This document shows, piece after piece, positions 6,034-12,151 of a stretch of DNA of 12,330 nt. A model generated the notes under the pieces. The model saw only the letters and a program-made list of their open reading frames with translations, did no database searches and was not told where the DNA came from. How positions within the stretch are numbered: the stretch's first letter is position 1; each line of letters starts with the position of its first letter. Origin of the DNA: Gemmatimonadota bacterium (GTDB taxonomy: Bacteria > Gemmatimonadota > Gemmatimonadetes > Gemmatimonadales > GWC2-71-9); the NCBI GenBank assembly GCA_003220955.1, contig QHTW01000095.1:1-12330 (forward strand), given 5' to 3'. The translations under genes and the position numbers were made by a program.

Positions 6034-6101
6034 GGTGCCAGGTGTCGGGTGTCAGGACCTATCTGACATCATCTGGCACCCGACACCTGACACCAGACAC
6101 C
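6034..6101. repeat. Inverted short-tandem-repeat hairpin between infC and rpmI
   Basis: Arm 1 has the 7-base units GGTGCCA, GGTGTCG, GGTGTCA (6034-6054); arm 2 (6074-6101) has four inverted units. A stem of about 22 pairs joins 6034-6055 with 6073-6094 (one mismatch, one G-U) around a 17-base loop. The element begins two bases after the infC stop and fills most of the gap to rpmI. The sequence just after its right end, TGAGG (6102-6106), is the likely rpmI ribosome site, so the hairpin could affect L35 translation or mRNA processing. There is only a short T-run (6107-6110), too far from the stem for a good terminator. Confidence 0.85.
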
Positions 6102-6114
6102 TGAGGTTTTGACA

Positions 6115-6306
6115 ATGCCGAAGATGAAATCAAAGCGCGCCCTGAGAAAGCGGATCAGGCTCACGGGCACCGGCAAGCTGCGCCGTTACCGTGCCTACAA
6201 GCGGCACATCCTGACCTCGAAGCATCCGAAGCGGAAGCGCCACCTGCGCAAAGCGACGCTCGTGTCGCATGCCGACCGCCGGCTCAAGCGCCTGCTGCTG
6301 GCGTAG
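6115..6306 (+). CDS. rpmI: 50S ribosomal protein L35
   Basis: A 63-residue, very basic protein with the L35 signature MPKMKSKRALRKRIRLTGTGKLRRYRA, then KRHILTSKHPKRKRHLRKATLVSHADRRLKRLL; family members are about 60-66 residues. L35 is a structural protein of the large subunit. ATG 6115 is chosen over the in-frame TTG at 6109 because MPKMK is the universal N-terminus and TGAGG (6102-6106) lies 8 bases upstream. It sits between infC and rplT in the classical order. A palindromic repeat separates it from infC, and 9 bases separate its stop from rplT. Confidence 0.97.
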   Translation: MPKMKSKRALRKRIRLTGTGKLRRYRAYKRHILTSKHPKRKRHLRKATLVSHADRRLKRLLLA

Positions 6307-6315
6307 GGAGATCCC

Positions 6316-6675
6316 ATGCCTCGCGTCAAAAGCAACGTTGCGCGCCTGAAGCGCAAGAACAAGGTGATGGAGCTCGCCAAGGGCTACTGGGGCGGGCGCA
6401 GCAAACTCTGGAAGGCCGCCAAGGAAGCCACCGAGCGTGCGGCGAAGTACGCCTATCGCGATCGCCGCGCCAAAAAGGTGGAGTTCCGGCGCCTCTGGAT
6501 CACGCGTATCAACGCGGCGGCCCGGCTGCATGCGTTGTCGTACAACAAATTCATGAACGGCTTGCGCAAAGCGGGGGTCGAGGTCAACCGCAAAGTCCTC
6601 GCCGATCTCGCCGTGCGCGATCCGGCGGCGTTTGAACAGTTGGCGGAGGTCGCGAAGAAATCCTTGCAGCCCTAG
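6316..6675 (+). CDS. rplT: 50S ribosomal protein L20
   Basis: L20 binds 23S rRNA early in large-subunit assembly and, in several bacteria, represses its own infC-rpmI-rplT operon by binding leader RNA that mimics its rRNA site. The 119-residue product shows the full family pattern: MPRVKSNVARLKRKNKVMELAKGYWGG with a long basic N-terminal extension, then YRDRRAKKVEFRRLWITRINAAARLHALSYNKFMNGLRKAGVEVNRKVLADLAVRDPAAF. GGGAG at 6306-6310 precedes ATG 6316 at suitable spacing. Its last codons contain the ribosome-binding site and the proposed ATC start of pheS, giving a 16-base overlap and probable translational coupling. Confidence 0.97.
   Translation: MPRVKSNVARLKRKNKVMELAKGYWGGRSKLWKAAKEATERAAKYAYRDRRAKKVEFRRLWITRINAAARLHALSYNKFMNGLRKAGVEVNRKVLADLAVRDPAAFEQLAEVAKKSLQP
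6645..6650 (+). promoter_or_regulatory. Strong Shine-Dalgarno deciding the pheS start
   Basis: GGAGGT lies inside rplT, 9 bases upstream of ATC 6660. No ATG, GTG or TTG occurs in the pheS frame between the stop at 6633-6635 and the conserved N-terminal coding region, so this site points to ATC as the initiation codon. Confidence 0.6.
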
Positions 6676-7667
6676 AATCGCTGCGGGAGCGCCTCACAGA
6701 GATCCCGCACGCAGACGAACGACGCCTCCAGGAGCTCAAAACCGAGCTCCTGGGCCGCAAGGCTGGTAAGCTCACCGATATTCTCAAAAGTCTCCCCACG
6801 CTCGATCCCGAGACTCGACGGACAATCGGGGGAGCAGCGAATGCCCTCAAACGAGAGCTCGAGCAAGCGATCGAGGCGCGTGAGCTCGAGCTCAAGCGCG
6901 GCGCCGCGGCGCTCGCCGATGTGGATGTCACGATGCCCGGCCGCCGGCAATGGCGGGGCGGATTGCATCTCGTCACCCAGGTCGTCGACGAGATCTGCGA
7001 CATCTTCCGCGAGCTCGGTTTCACGCGCGTCACCGGCCCTGAAGCCGAGACGGAGCGCTACAACTTCTACGCGCTGAATTTCCCCAAGGATCATCCTGCG
7101 CTCGACGCGCAGGACAGCTTCTATCTCGGCGGCGATGTCGTGCTCCGCACGCATACCTCGCCGGTCCAGATCCACACGCTCGAGACCTATCCGCCGCCGA
7201 TTCGCATCGTCGTGCCGGGTCGGTGTTACCGCCGCGATCCGTTTGACGCGTCGCACTCACCGGTGTTCGAGCAGATCGAAGGATTTGCGGTCGATGCAGG
7301 GATCAGCTTCGTCGATTTCAAGGCGACCCTGGCGGCGTGGGCTCGGAGGTTCTTCTCGCCCCAAACCAAGGTGCGCTTTCGGCCCTCCTACTTCCCCTTC
7401 ACCGAGCCGTCGGCCGAGATGGATGTGCAGTGCCAGATCTGCGGTGGCTCGGGCTGCGCCGCCTGCAAGCAGACCGGCTGGATGGAGATCCTCGGCTCCG
7501 GAATGGTGCATCCCGCTGTCCTCGAGAACTGCAAGGTCGACAGCGAGAAGTACACCGGATTCGCGTGGGGCATGGGCCCGGAGCGCATCGCGATGCTGCG
7601 CCACGGCATCCCGGACATCCGGTTGTTCTTCGACAGCGACGTCCGCTTCCTCGAGCAGTTCTCATGA
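6660..7667 (+). CDS. pheS: Phenylalanine--tRNA ligase alpha subunit
   Basis: PheS is the catalytic subunit of the alpha2-beta2 enzyme that charges tRNA-Phe. From ATC 6660 the protein is 335 residues, the usual length. An N-terminal coiled coil (LAALESLRERLTEI, then LGRKAGKLTDILKSL and NALKRELEQAIEARELELK) precedes the class II core: motif 2 region GRCYRRDPFDASHSPVFEQIEGFAVD, a Cys-rich insert (CQICGGSGCAACKQTGW) known in many bacterial PheS, GSGMVHPAVLEN, and motif 3 GMGPERIAMLRHGIPDIR. Starting at the first ATG (6915-6935 region) or any later codon would remove the coiled coil that binds tRNA, so the upstream start is needed. The in-frame stop at 6633 leaves only ATC 6660 or CTG 6681; only the ATC has a Shine-Dalgarno. 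The 3' end overlaps pheT as ATGA. Confidence 0.93.
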   Translation: MLAALESLRERLTEIPHADERRLQELKTELLGRKAGKLTDILKSLPTLDPETRRTIGGAANALKRELEQAIEARELELKRGAAALADVDVTMPGRRQWRGGLHLVTQVVDEICDIFRELGFTRVTGPEAETERYNFYALNFPKDHPALDAQDSFYLGGDVVLRTHTSPVQIHTLETYPPPIRIVVPGRCYRRDPFDASHSPVFEQIEGFAVDAGISFVDFKATLAAWARRFFSPQTKVRFRPSYFPFTEPSAEMDVQCQICGGSGCAACKQTGWMEILGSGMVHPAVLENCKVDSEKYTGFAWGMGPERIAMLRHGIPDIRLFFDSDVRFLEQFS

Positions 7668-8869
7668 TTGTTGCGCGTCGCTGGCTCGAAGCCCTGCTCG
7701 GCCGCCCGCTTCAAGGCCAGGACGTTGCTGACCGCCTGGCACGCCAGGTCGCACCGGTGGATGGTGTCGTGCCCATTCATCAGGATCTGCGCGAGGTGCT
7801 CGTCGCGCGTGTCCTCGAGGTGCGCCAGCACCCGAATGCCGACCGCCTGTCGCTGTGCCTCGTCGATGCCGGCGGCAGCGCGCCGCTCGAGGTCGTCTGC
7901 GGCGCCGCGAATGTTCAGGCGGGCAAGTCGTATCCGTTTGCGCCCGTCGGCGCGACCCTTCCCGGAGGGCTCAAGCTCGAGCGCCGCAAGATTCGCGGCG
8001 TCGAGTCCAACGGCATGCTCTGCTCCGCGAAAGAGCTGGGCCTGGGCGTGGACCATGCCGGCATTCTGGAGCTGCAGACCGATGCCCCTCCTGGTACGCC
8101 CTTCCTCGACGCGGTACCGATCGCCGACGAACAGATCATCATCGACGTCTCCGCGAATCGCCCGGACTTGCTGTGTCATCGCGGTGTGGCGAGAGAGTTG
8201 GCGGTGAGCTTGGGAGCGACGGTGAAGCTTCCGGAGATACCGGGCGGTTTGGCGGTTAGGCGGTTAGGCGGTTTGAAACACGCCTCTCCAACCGCCCAAC
8301 CGCCGACCCGCTTAACCGCCAAGGTCGATAGCGTCGAAGTCCGACTCGAAGACCCCGAAGGCGCCCCTCGCTACATGATCGCGGTGATCCGCGGGGTGAA
8401 GGTCGGACCGAGTCCGGCCTGGCTGGCCGCGCGTCTCCAAAGCATCGGCCAGCGCTCCATCAACAACATCGTCGACGCGACAAACTACATCCTGTTCGAG
8501 ATCAATCAGCCGTTGCACGCCTTCGATCTCGCCAAGTTGCGCGGGCCGGCGGTGGTCGTCCGGCGCGCGAAACCCGGCGAGCCGATCGTGACCCTGGACG
8601 GGATGACGCGAAAGCTCACGGCCGAAATGACGGCGATCTGTGACGCTGAGCGGCCGCAGATCGTGGCCGGCGTCATGGGCAGTGCCGAATCCGAGGTTAC
8701 CGAGAGCACCACCGACATCGTGCTTGAAGCCGCCTACTTCCAGCCCACCCGCATTCGGCGCACGCGTCGCGCCCTCGGCCTCTCGAGCGAATCGAGTTAT
8801 CGGTTCGAGCGTGGCATCGACATGCTCGGCATGCCCGACGCGCTGGCGCGGGCGATCGACCTGACCTGA
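7664..8869 (+). CDS. pheT: Phenylalanine--tRNA ligase beta subunit, N-terminal half (frameshifted pheT)
   Basis: The beta subunit binds tRNA-Phe and edits mischarged Tyr-tRNA-Phe. This 401-residue frame starts at ATG 7664 in an ATGA overlap with pheS. It contains the B1 start (MIVARRWLEALLG), the OB-fold tRNA-binding domain (VLVARVLEVRQHPNADRLSLC, IRGVESNGMLCSAKELGLG), ANRPDLLCHRGVARELA, and the B3/B4 editing domain (INNIVDATNYILFEINQPLHAFD, RRTRRALGLSSESSYRFERGID). It stops at 8867-8869, just before the B5 domain, because of a GACCT duplication; the rest continues in another frame from about 8866. Residues 194-220 are encoded by a palindromic 8-base-unit repeat in the linker before B3/B4. 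If the frame is truly broken, the two halves might assemble as a split subunit; a consensus error is also possible. Confidence 0.9.
   Translation: MIVARRWLEALLGRPLQGQDVADRLARQVAPVDGVVPIHQDLREVLVARVLEVRQHPNADRLSLCLVDAGGSAPLEVVCGAANVQAGKSYPFAPVGATLPGGLKLERRKIRGVESNGMLCSAKELGLGVDHAGILELQTDAPPGTPFLDAVPIADEQIIIDVSANRPDLLCHRGVARELAVSLGATVKLPEIPGGLAVRRLGGLKHASPTAQPPTRLTAKVDSVEVRLEDPEGAPRYMIAVIRGVKVGPSPAWLAARLQSIGQRSINNIVDATNYILFEINQPLHAFDLAKLRGPAVVVRRAKPGEPIVTLDGMTRKLTAEMTAICDAERPQIVAGVMGSAESEVTESTTDIVLEAAYFQPTRIRRTRRALGLSSESSYRFERGIDMLGMPDALARAIDLT
8243..8321. repeat. Inverted short-tandem-repeat element, in frame inside pheT
   Basis: Arm 1 (8243-8274) has four 8-base units: GGCGGTTT, GGCGGTTA, GGCGGTTA, GGCGGTTT. 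Arm 2 (8290-8321) has four inverted units: AACCGCCC, AACCGCCG, ACCCGCTT, AACCGCCA. The loop is 15 bases. About 20 of 24 bases pair in the best register. It is translated as Gly/Leu/Arg- then Pro/Thr-rich residues in a variable linker of PheT, so the insertion is tolerated. Confidence 0.85.
8858..8867 (+). other. 5-base tandem duplication (GACCT x2) causing the pheT frameshift
   Basis: GACCT at 8858-8862 is repeated at 8863-8867. Removing one copy joins the frames exactly: ALARAIDL continues into IRAVAGGEMREP, the expected PheT sequence. With both copies the frame hits TGA at 8867-8869. Confidence 0.9.
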
Positions 8870-8892
8870 TTCGCGCGGTTGCCGGCGGCGAA

Positions 8893-10113
8893 ATGCGCGA
8901 ACCGCCAATCGACCTATGGCCCGAGCCGGAGAAACCGCGCTCGGTGTTCCTGCGCCCGGCCCGCGTCAATCACCTGCTTGGCGTCCCCGTGCCGCGCAAA
9001 GAGGTCGAGCAGCTGCTCTCAGCGGTTGGCTTCGTCGCCGCACCCAAGGACGATCGGCTCGCCGTGCAAGTCCCGGGGTGGCGTCCCGACGTGACGCGCG
9101 AGGTCGACCTGATCGAAGAGGTCGCGCGGCTCCGTGGCTACGACACGTTCCCCGACGAGCTCCGACCCTACCGTCCCGGCACGGTGCCGGACGCCCCTGC
9201 CGAGGTGACGTTGCGGCGCATCCGCGAGCAGCTGGCGCGAAGCGGCGGGGGGCTCCTCGAGGTGCGCACGCTGCCCCTCGGTCCTGCCGATCAACCGGAA
9301 GCGGTGGCCATTCAGAACCCGCTCTCGGCCGAGGAGGGCTATCTCAGAAGCCGTCTGCTCCCGGGGTTGATTCGCCGGGTGGAGTACAACTGGAGCCAGG
9401 GCCAACGGGACATCCGGCTATTCGAGGTCGGAACCGTCTTTCGCGCCGGGAAGGGGCCGCGACCGGAGGAAGAGCTGCACCTGGCCATCGTTCTCACCGG
9501 GGCCCGGCATCCGGCGCATTGGACCGCTTCGCAAGAGCGTGTGAAACTACCTGATATGGACATATGGGACTTAAAGCGCCACTTTGAGTTAGCTGCTGGG
9601 GTGGCGGCCCCCTCCTGCGACGTGCAACCGGCCACCAATGGCTCCGGTTGGATCGCGGTGGAAAAGGGCGGCGGTGAGCCGGTGGGTCGGGCCCAGCCGC
9701 TCGAGGCCGACGCGCCGCGCTGGGCGGGTCCGTTGTTTGGACTCGAGGTCAGGATCACAGTAGAGCCGCCTCGCGTGGCGCGGTATCAGCCGTTGCCGAC
9801 TCAGCCGCCGGTTGTGCGTGATCTTTCGTTGGTGGTCCCCGGCGGTGTGACGGCTGCGGCGATTGACGCCCTCCTTGCCCGAGAAGGCGGTACGCTACTC
9901 GAGCGGCTGGACGTGCTGGACGAGTACCGTGGGGAAGGGCTGCCGGCCGGAACGCGCGGTGTGACGTGGCGGTGCACGTTCCGCGACCCCGGGGACGGGG
10001 GGGCGGGGGGAGCCCGGACGCTCACGGATGGGGAGATTGATGCGCTGCTCAGCCGGATGCTGAACGCGCTGGAGGAGCAATTTGGTGTACAGCGGCGACA
10101 GGCCACCCACTGA
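8893..10113 (+). CDS. pheT: Phenylalanine--tRNA ligase beta subunit, C-terminal half (frameshifted pheT)
   Basis: This frame carries the rest of PheT: B5 domain (VFLRPARVNHLLGVPVPRKEVEQLLSAVGF, then WRPDVTREVDLIEEVARLRGYDTFPDEL), the catalytic-like core domain (NPLSAEEGYLRSRLLPGLIRRVEYN, IRLFEVGTVFRAG) and the C-terminal FDX-ACB anticodon-binding domain (ARYQPLPTQPPVVRDLSLVVP, RTLTDGEIDALLSRMLNALEEQFG). Homology begins before the first ATG (8893), from about 8866, so the ATG is unlikely to be a designed start and has no Shine-Dalgarno. Joined to the N-terminal half minus one GACCT the protein would be 814 residues, slightly longer than usual because of the repeat-encoded linker and a Gly-rich insertion at 9988-10015. 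Codons at 9541-9600 are markedly AT-rich compared with the rest. Confidence 0.88.
   Translation: MREPPIDLWPEPEKPRSVFLRPARVNHLLGVPVPRKEVEQLLSAVGFVAAPKDDRLAVQVPGWRPDVTREVDLIEEVARLRGYDTFPDELRPYRPGTVPDAPAEVTLRRIREQLARSGGGLLEVRTLPLGPADQPEAVAIQNPLSAEEGYLRSRLLPGLIRRVEYNWSQGQRDIRLFEVGTVFRAGKGPRPEEELHLAIVLTGARHPAHWTASQERVKLPDMDIWDLKRHFELAAGVAAPSCDVQPATNGSGWIAVEKGGGEPVGRAQPLEADAPRWAGPLFGLEVRITVEPPRVARYQPLPTQPPVVRDLSLVVPGGVTAAAIDALLAREGGTLLERLDVLDEYRGEGLPAGTRGVTWRCTFRDPGDGGAGGARTLTDGEIDALLSRMLNALEEQFGVQRRQATH
9991..10010 (+). other. G-run cluster in pheT (possible G-quadruplex)
   Basis: Runs of four, seven and six G separated by AC and C supply at least four GGG tracts on the + strand. It encodes a Gly-rich insertion (DPGDGGAGGARTL) where PheT proteins usually read more directly from RDP into RTLTD. 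In the mRNA it could fold as a G-quadruplex. No function is established. Confidence 0.45.
10071..10077 (+). promoter_or_regulatory. Shine-Dalgarno for the coiled-coil gene after pheT
   Basis: GGAGGAG within the end of pheT lies 7 bases before GTG 10085 and 4 bases before the in-frame TTG 10082, so GTG 10085 is the better start. Confidence 0.6.
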
Positions 10114-10369
10114 TGTGCGCGAGGCCATCGATCAGCTCGAGGCGATTCTCCGCGACGTGGCGGAGGAGTTGGCGGGCTGGCGTTCGCGCGCGCAGAAGGC
10201 CGAGTCGGAGCTGAAGGCCCGCGGCGGCCCGGTGAAGAACCCGGAGCTGGAATCGGAGAACAAGGCGCTGCGCCAGCGGGTCGAAGGCGCGCGGACGCGC
10301 GTCCACGATCTCATGCAACGACTCACGTTTTTGGAGGAGCAAGCGCGGGATAATGGGGGCCATAAGTGA
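10085..10369 (+). CDS. Small coiled-coil protein of unknown function, upstream of zapA
   Basis: A 94-residue, charged, soluble protein with no cysteine and no membrane segment. Heptad-like sequence covers most of it (VREAIDQLEAILRDVAEELAGWRSRAQKAESELKA, then NPELESENKALRQRVEGARTRVHDLMQRLTFLEEQ), with a break around GGPVKN. It is not a confident match to a named family. Its size, coiled coil and place directly before zapA invite comparison with ZapB, the ZapA partner at the Z-ring, but that is inference from context. The start at GTG 10085 is set by GGAGGAG and overlaps the pheT end by 29 bases. Its stop overlaps the zapA start as GTGA, so the two should be translationally coupled. Confidence 0.8.
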   Translation: MYSGDRPPTDVREAIDQLEAILRDVAEELAGWRSRAQKAESELKARGGPVKNPELESENKALRQRVEGARTRVHDLMQRLTFLEEQARDNGGHK

Positions 10370-10674
10370 CGGCGAAGAAGCACGCCGTCCGGGTGATGAT
10401 CGGCGGCGAGGAATACACGGTCCGCTCCGATCTCTCGCCCGACTACACGCGCGAAGTCGCCGCGTACGTGGACCAGGCGTTGAAGAAAGTCCTCAGTCAG
10501 GGACCCTTGGTGGAGAACCATAAGGCCGCGATTCTGGCGGCGCTCGACATTACGAACGAGCTGTTTCTGGCGAAGCAGACGGAGCGGGAAGTGGCGGCGC
10601 GCCTCGCGGCCGTCGCCGACGATCTGGCCAAGATGCTGCCGCCGGCGAAGCGGAAGGCACTGACCGCCGGCTGA
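10366..10674 (+). CDS. zapA: Cell division protein ZapA
   Basis: ZapA binds and bundles FtsZ filaments, stabilising the Z-ring at midcell. The 102-residue protein has the family N-domain (AVRVMIGGEEYTVRSDLSPDYTREVAAYVDQALKKV, about 7-42) followed by a helical, coiled-coil-forming C-terminus with the recurrent AAILAALDITNELFLAKQ segment (62-79). Length is typical. The GTG start at 10366 overlaps the upstream stop as GTGA, with a G-run (10354-10358) as ribosome site. Location between pheT and rny is common in several phyla. 52 bases follow before rny. Confidence 0.9.
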   Translation: MTAKKHAVRVMIGGEEYTVRSDLSPDYTREVAAYVDQALKKVLSQGPLVENHKAAILAALDITNELFLAKQTEREVAARLAAVADDLAKMLPPAKRKALTAG

Positions 10675-10726
10675 CAACCCTCGCGGTTCCGCCCTCGTGG
10701 TGAGGCCGCGCGCTGGAGATAGATCC

Positions 10727-12151
10727 ATGGCAGAGCTGTCCAGTACCATTGTGGCCGTGCTCAGCGGCGTGCTCGTCGCGGCACTGGCCTTCTATGTGTG
10801 GGGACGGCGCCTCGAGCGCCGCGCGGCCGAGTCCAGCCAGCGGGTCGTGCTGGCGGCCAAAGAAGAGCTCATGTCGGTCCGCGAAAACCTCCACAATAGC
10901 CTCGACCAAAAGATCGCCGGCGTCGATCGCCGCGAGCAGGATCTGCGCAAGCTCGAGCAGCAGCTGCAGGAGCGCGCCCGCTCGCTGACCAAGCGCGAGC
11001 AGGACATTGGGACACGCCTCGAACAGGTCGCGGGCCTGACCGCGCAGGACGCCAAGGCCGAGCTCGTCGCTCGAATCGAGAGCGAAGCGCGCGACGAGGC
11101 GGCCGCGCTCGTGCGCAACATCACCGAGCAGGCGAAGAAGAACGCCGATCGGGAGGCGAAGAAGATCGTCGCCATCGCGATCCAGCGCATCGCCGCCGAG
11201 CAGACGGCGGAGTCGAGCGTGTCGGCGGTCCTGCTTCCATCGGACGAAATGAAGGGCCGGATCATCGGCCGCGAAGGCCGCAACATTCGTGCGTTCGAAG
11301 CCGCCACCGGTGTCGACGTGATCATCGACGACACGCCTGACACCGTCGTGGTCTCGTGCTTCGATCCGGTGCGTCGCGAAGTTGGGCGCTTGGCGCTCGA
11401 ACGCCTCATCGCGGACGGCCGCATCCATCCGGGACGGATCGAAGAGATCGTCAAGAAGGCCAAGAGCGACGTGGACACCAGCATCGTCGAAGCCGGGGAG
11501 CAGGCCGTCTACGACACCGGCATTCGTGGCATGCACGCTGAGCTGGTAAAGCTGGTCGGCCGGATGAAGTACCGGACGTCATACGGGCAGAACATCCTGG
11601 AGCACTCCAAGGAGGTCGCCTACCTGGCCGGCATGATGGCAGCCGAGCTGAAGCTCGACGTCCATCTGGCCAAGCGTGGGGCGCTGCTGCACGACGTCGG
11701 CAAAGTCCTGACGCACGAGCATGACGGGACCCACGTCCAGCTCGGCGTCGAGATGGCGACGAAGTACGGCGAGAACGCCGTCGTGATCAACTGCATTGCG
11801 GCGCATCACGATGACGTCCCCCATGAATCGCCGGTCAGCGTCATCGTGCAGGCGGCGGACGCGATTTCGGGGTCGCGCCCGGGCGCCCGGCGCGAGGCGT
11901 TCGAAACCTATGTCAAGCGCCTCACCGATCTCGAGAAGCTCGCCTCCGAGTTCAAGGGTGTGGACAGAGTGTTCGCGATTCAGGCGGGCCGGGAAGTGCG
12001 CGTCGTGGTGACCCCCGAGGCGGTGGACGATACCGCCGCCGCGCGCCTCACCGACGAAATCGCGCGCAAGATCGAGCGCGAGCTGCAGTACCCGGGGCAG
12101 ATCAAGGTCGTGGTGATCCGCGAAACACGGGCGGTCGGCGTTGCCCGCTAA
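10727..12151 (+). CDS. rny: Ribonuclease Y
   Basis: RNase Y is a membrane-anchored endoribonuclease that starts mRNA decay. The 474-residue protein has an N-terminal transmembrane helix (about 5-25, STIVAVLSGVLVAALAFYVW), a long coiled coil (about 28-160), a KH RNA-binding domain with MKGRIIGREGRNIRAFE (175-191), and an HD domain (LEHSKEVAYLAG, LLHDVGK with His322-Asp323, CIAAHHDDVP, QAADAISGSRPGARREAFETYVKRL). The family C-terminus REVRVVVTPEAVDD...YPGQIKVVVIRETRAV is complete. It is somewhat shorter than the roughly 520 residues of Bacillus, with a shorter coiled coil. ATG 10727 is chosen because GGAG (10715-10718) precedes it and the TM helix follows at once; the earlier in-frame GTG at 10697 would add ten charged residues. 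The last 11 bases overlap folD. Confidence 0.96.
   Translation: MAELSSTIVAVLSGVLVAALAFYVWGRRLERRAAESSQRVVLAAKEELMSVRENLHNSLDQKIAGVDRREQDLRKLEQQLQERARSLTKREQDIGTRLEQVAGLTAQDAKAELVARIESEARDEAAALVRNITEQAKKNADREAKKIVAIAIQRIAAEQTAESSVSAVLLPSDEMKGRIIGREGRNIRAFEAATGVDVIIDDTPDTVVVSCFDPVRREVGRLALERLIADGRIHPGRIEEIVKKAKSDVDTSIVEAGEQAVYDTGIRGMHAELVKLVGRMKYRTSYGQNILEHSKEVAYLAGMMAAELKLDVHLAKRGALLHDVGKVLTHEHDGTHVQLGVEMATKYGENAVVINCIAAHHDDVPHESPVSVIVQAADAISGSRPGARREAFETYVKRLTDLEKLASEFKGVDRVFAIQAGREVRVVVTPEAVDDTAAARLTDEIARKIERELQYPGQIKVVVIRETRAVGVAR

Noticed and set aside
6034..6110. Rho-independent terminator between infC and rpmI
   Set aside because: The stem is long but the only T-run (TTTT at 6107-6110) is separated from the main stem by about 12 bases and the downstream gene belongs to the same operon.
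783..8321. CRISPR-like interpretation of the short repeats
   Set aside because: Units are 7-8 bases with no unique spacers and are arranged as inverted arms; no cas gene is present.
7337..8869. Extended frame joining part of pheS sequence to pheT (510 residues)
   Set aside because: The first 109 residues are out-of-frame pheS sequence; homology to PheT starts exactly at ATG 7664, which forms an ATGA overlap with pheS.
8858..8893. Programmed ribosomal frameshift in pheT
   Set aside because: No slippery heptamer of the A-AAA-AAG type and no stimulatory Shine-Dalgarno at suitable spacing; a GACCT duplication explains the shift exactly. Not fully excluded without experiment.
10675..10726. Small RNA gene (for example 6S RNA, found near zapA in some bacteria)
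   Set aside because: Only 52 bases separate zapA and rny, too short for 6S RNA, and no strong structure or terminator is visible.
10550..11536. Long antisense open frame (328 residues) opposite zapA/rny
   Set aside because: Its length comes from the scarcity of stops opposite GC-ending codons; the sense strand encodes unmistakable ZapA and RNase Y and the antisense product has no domain pattern or ribosome site.
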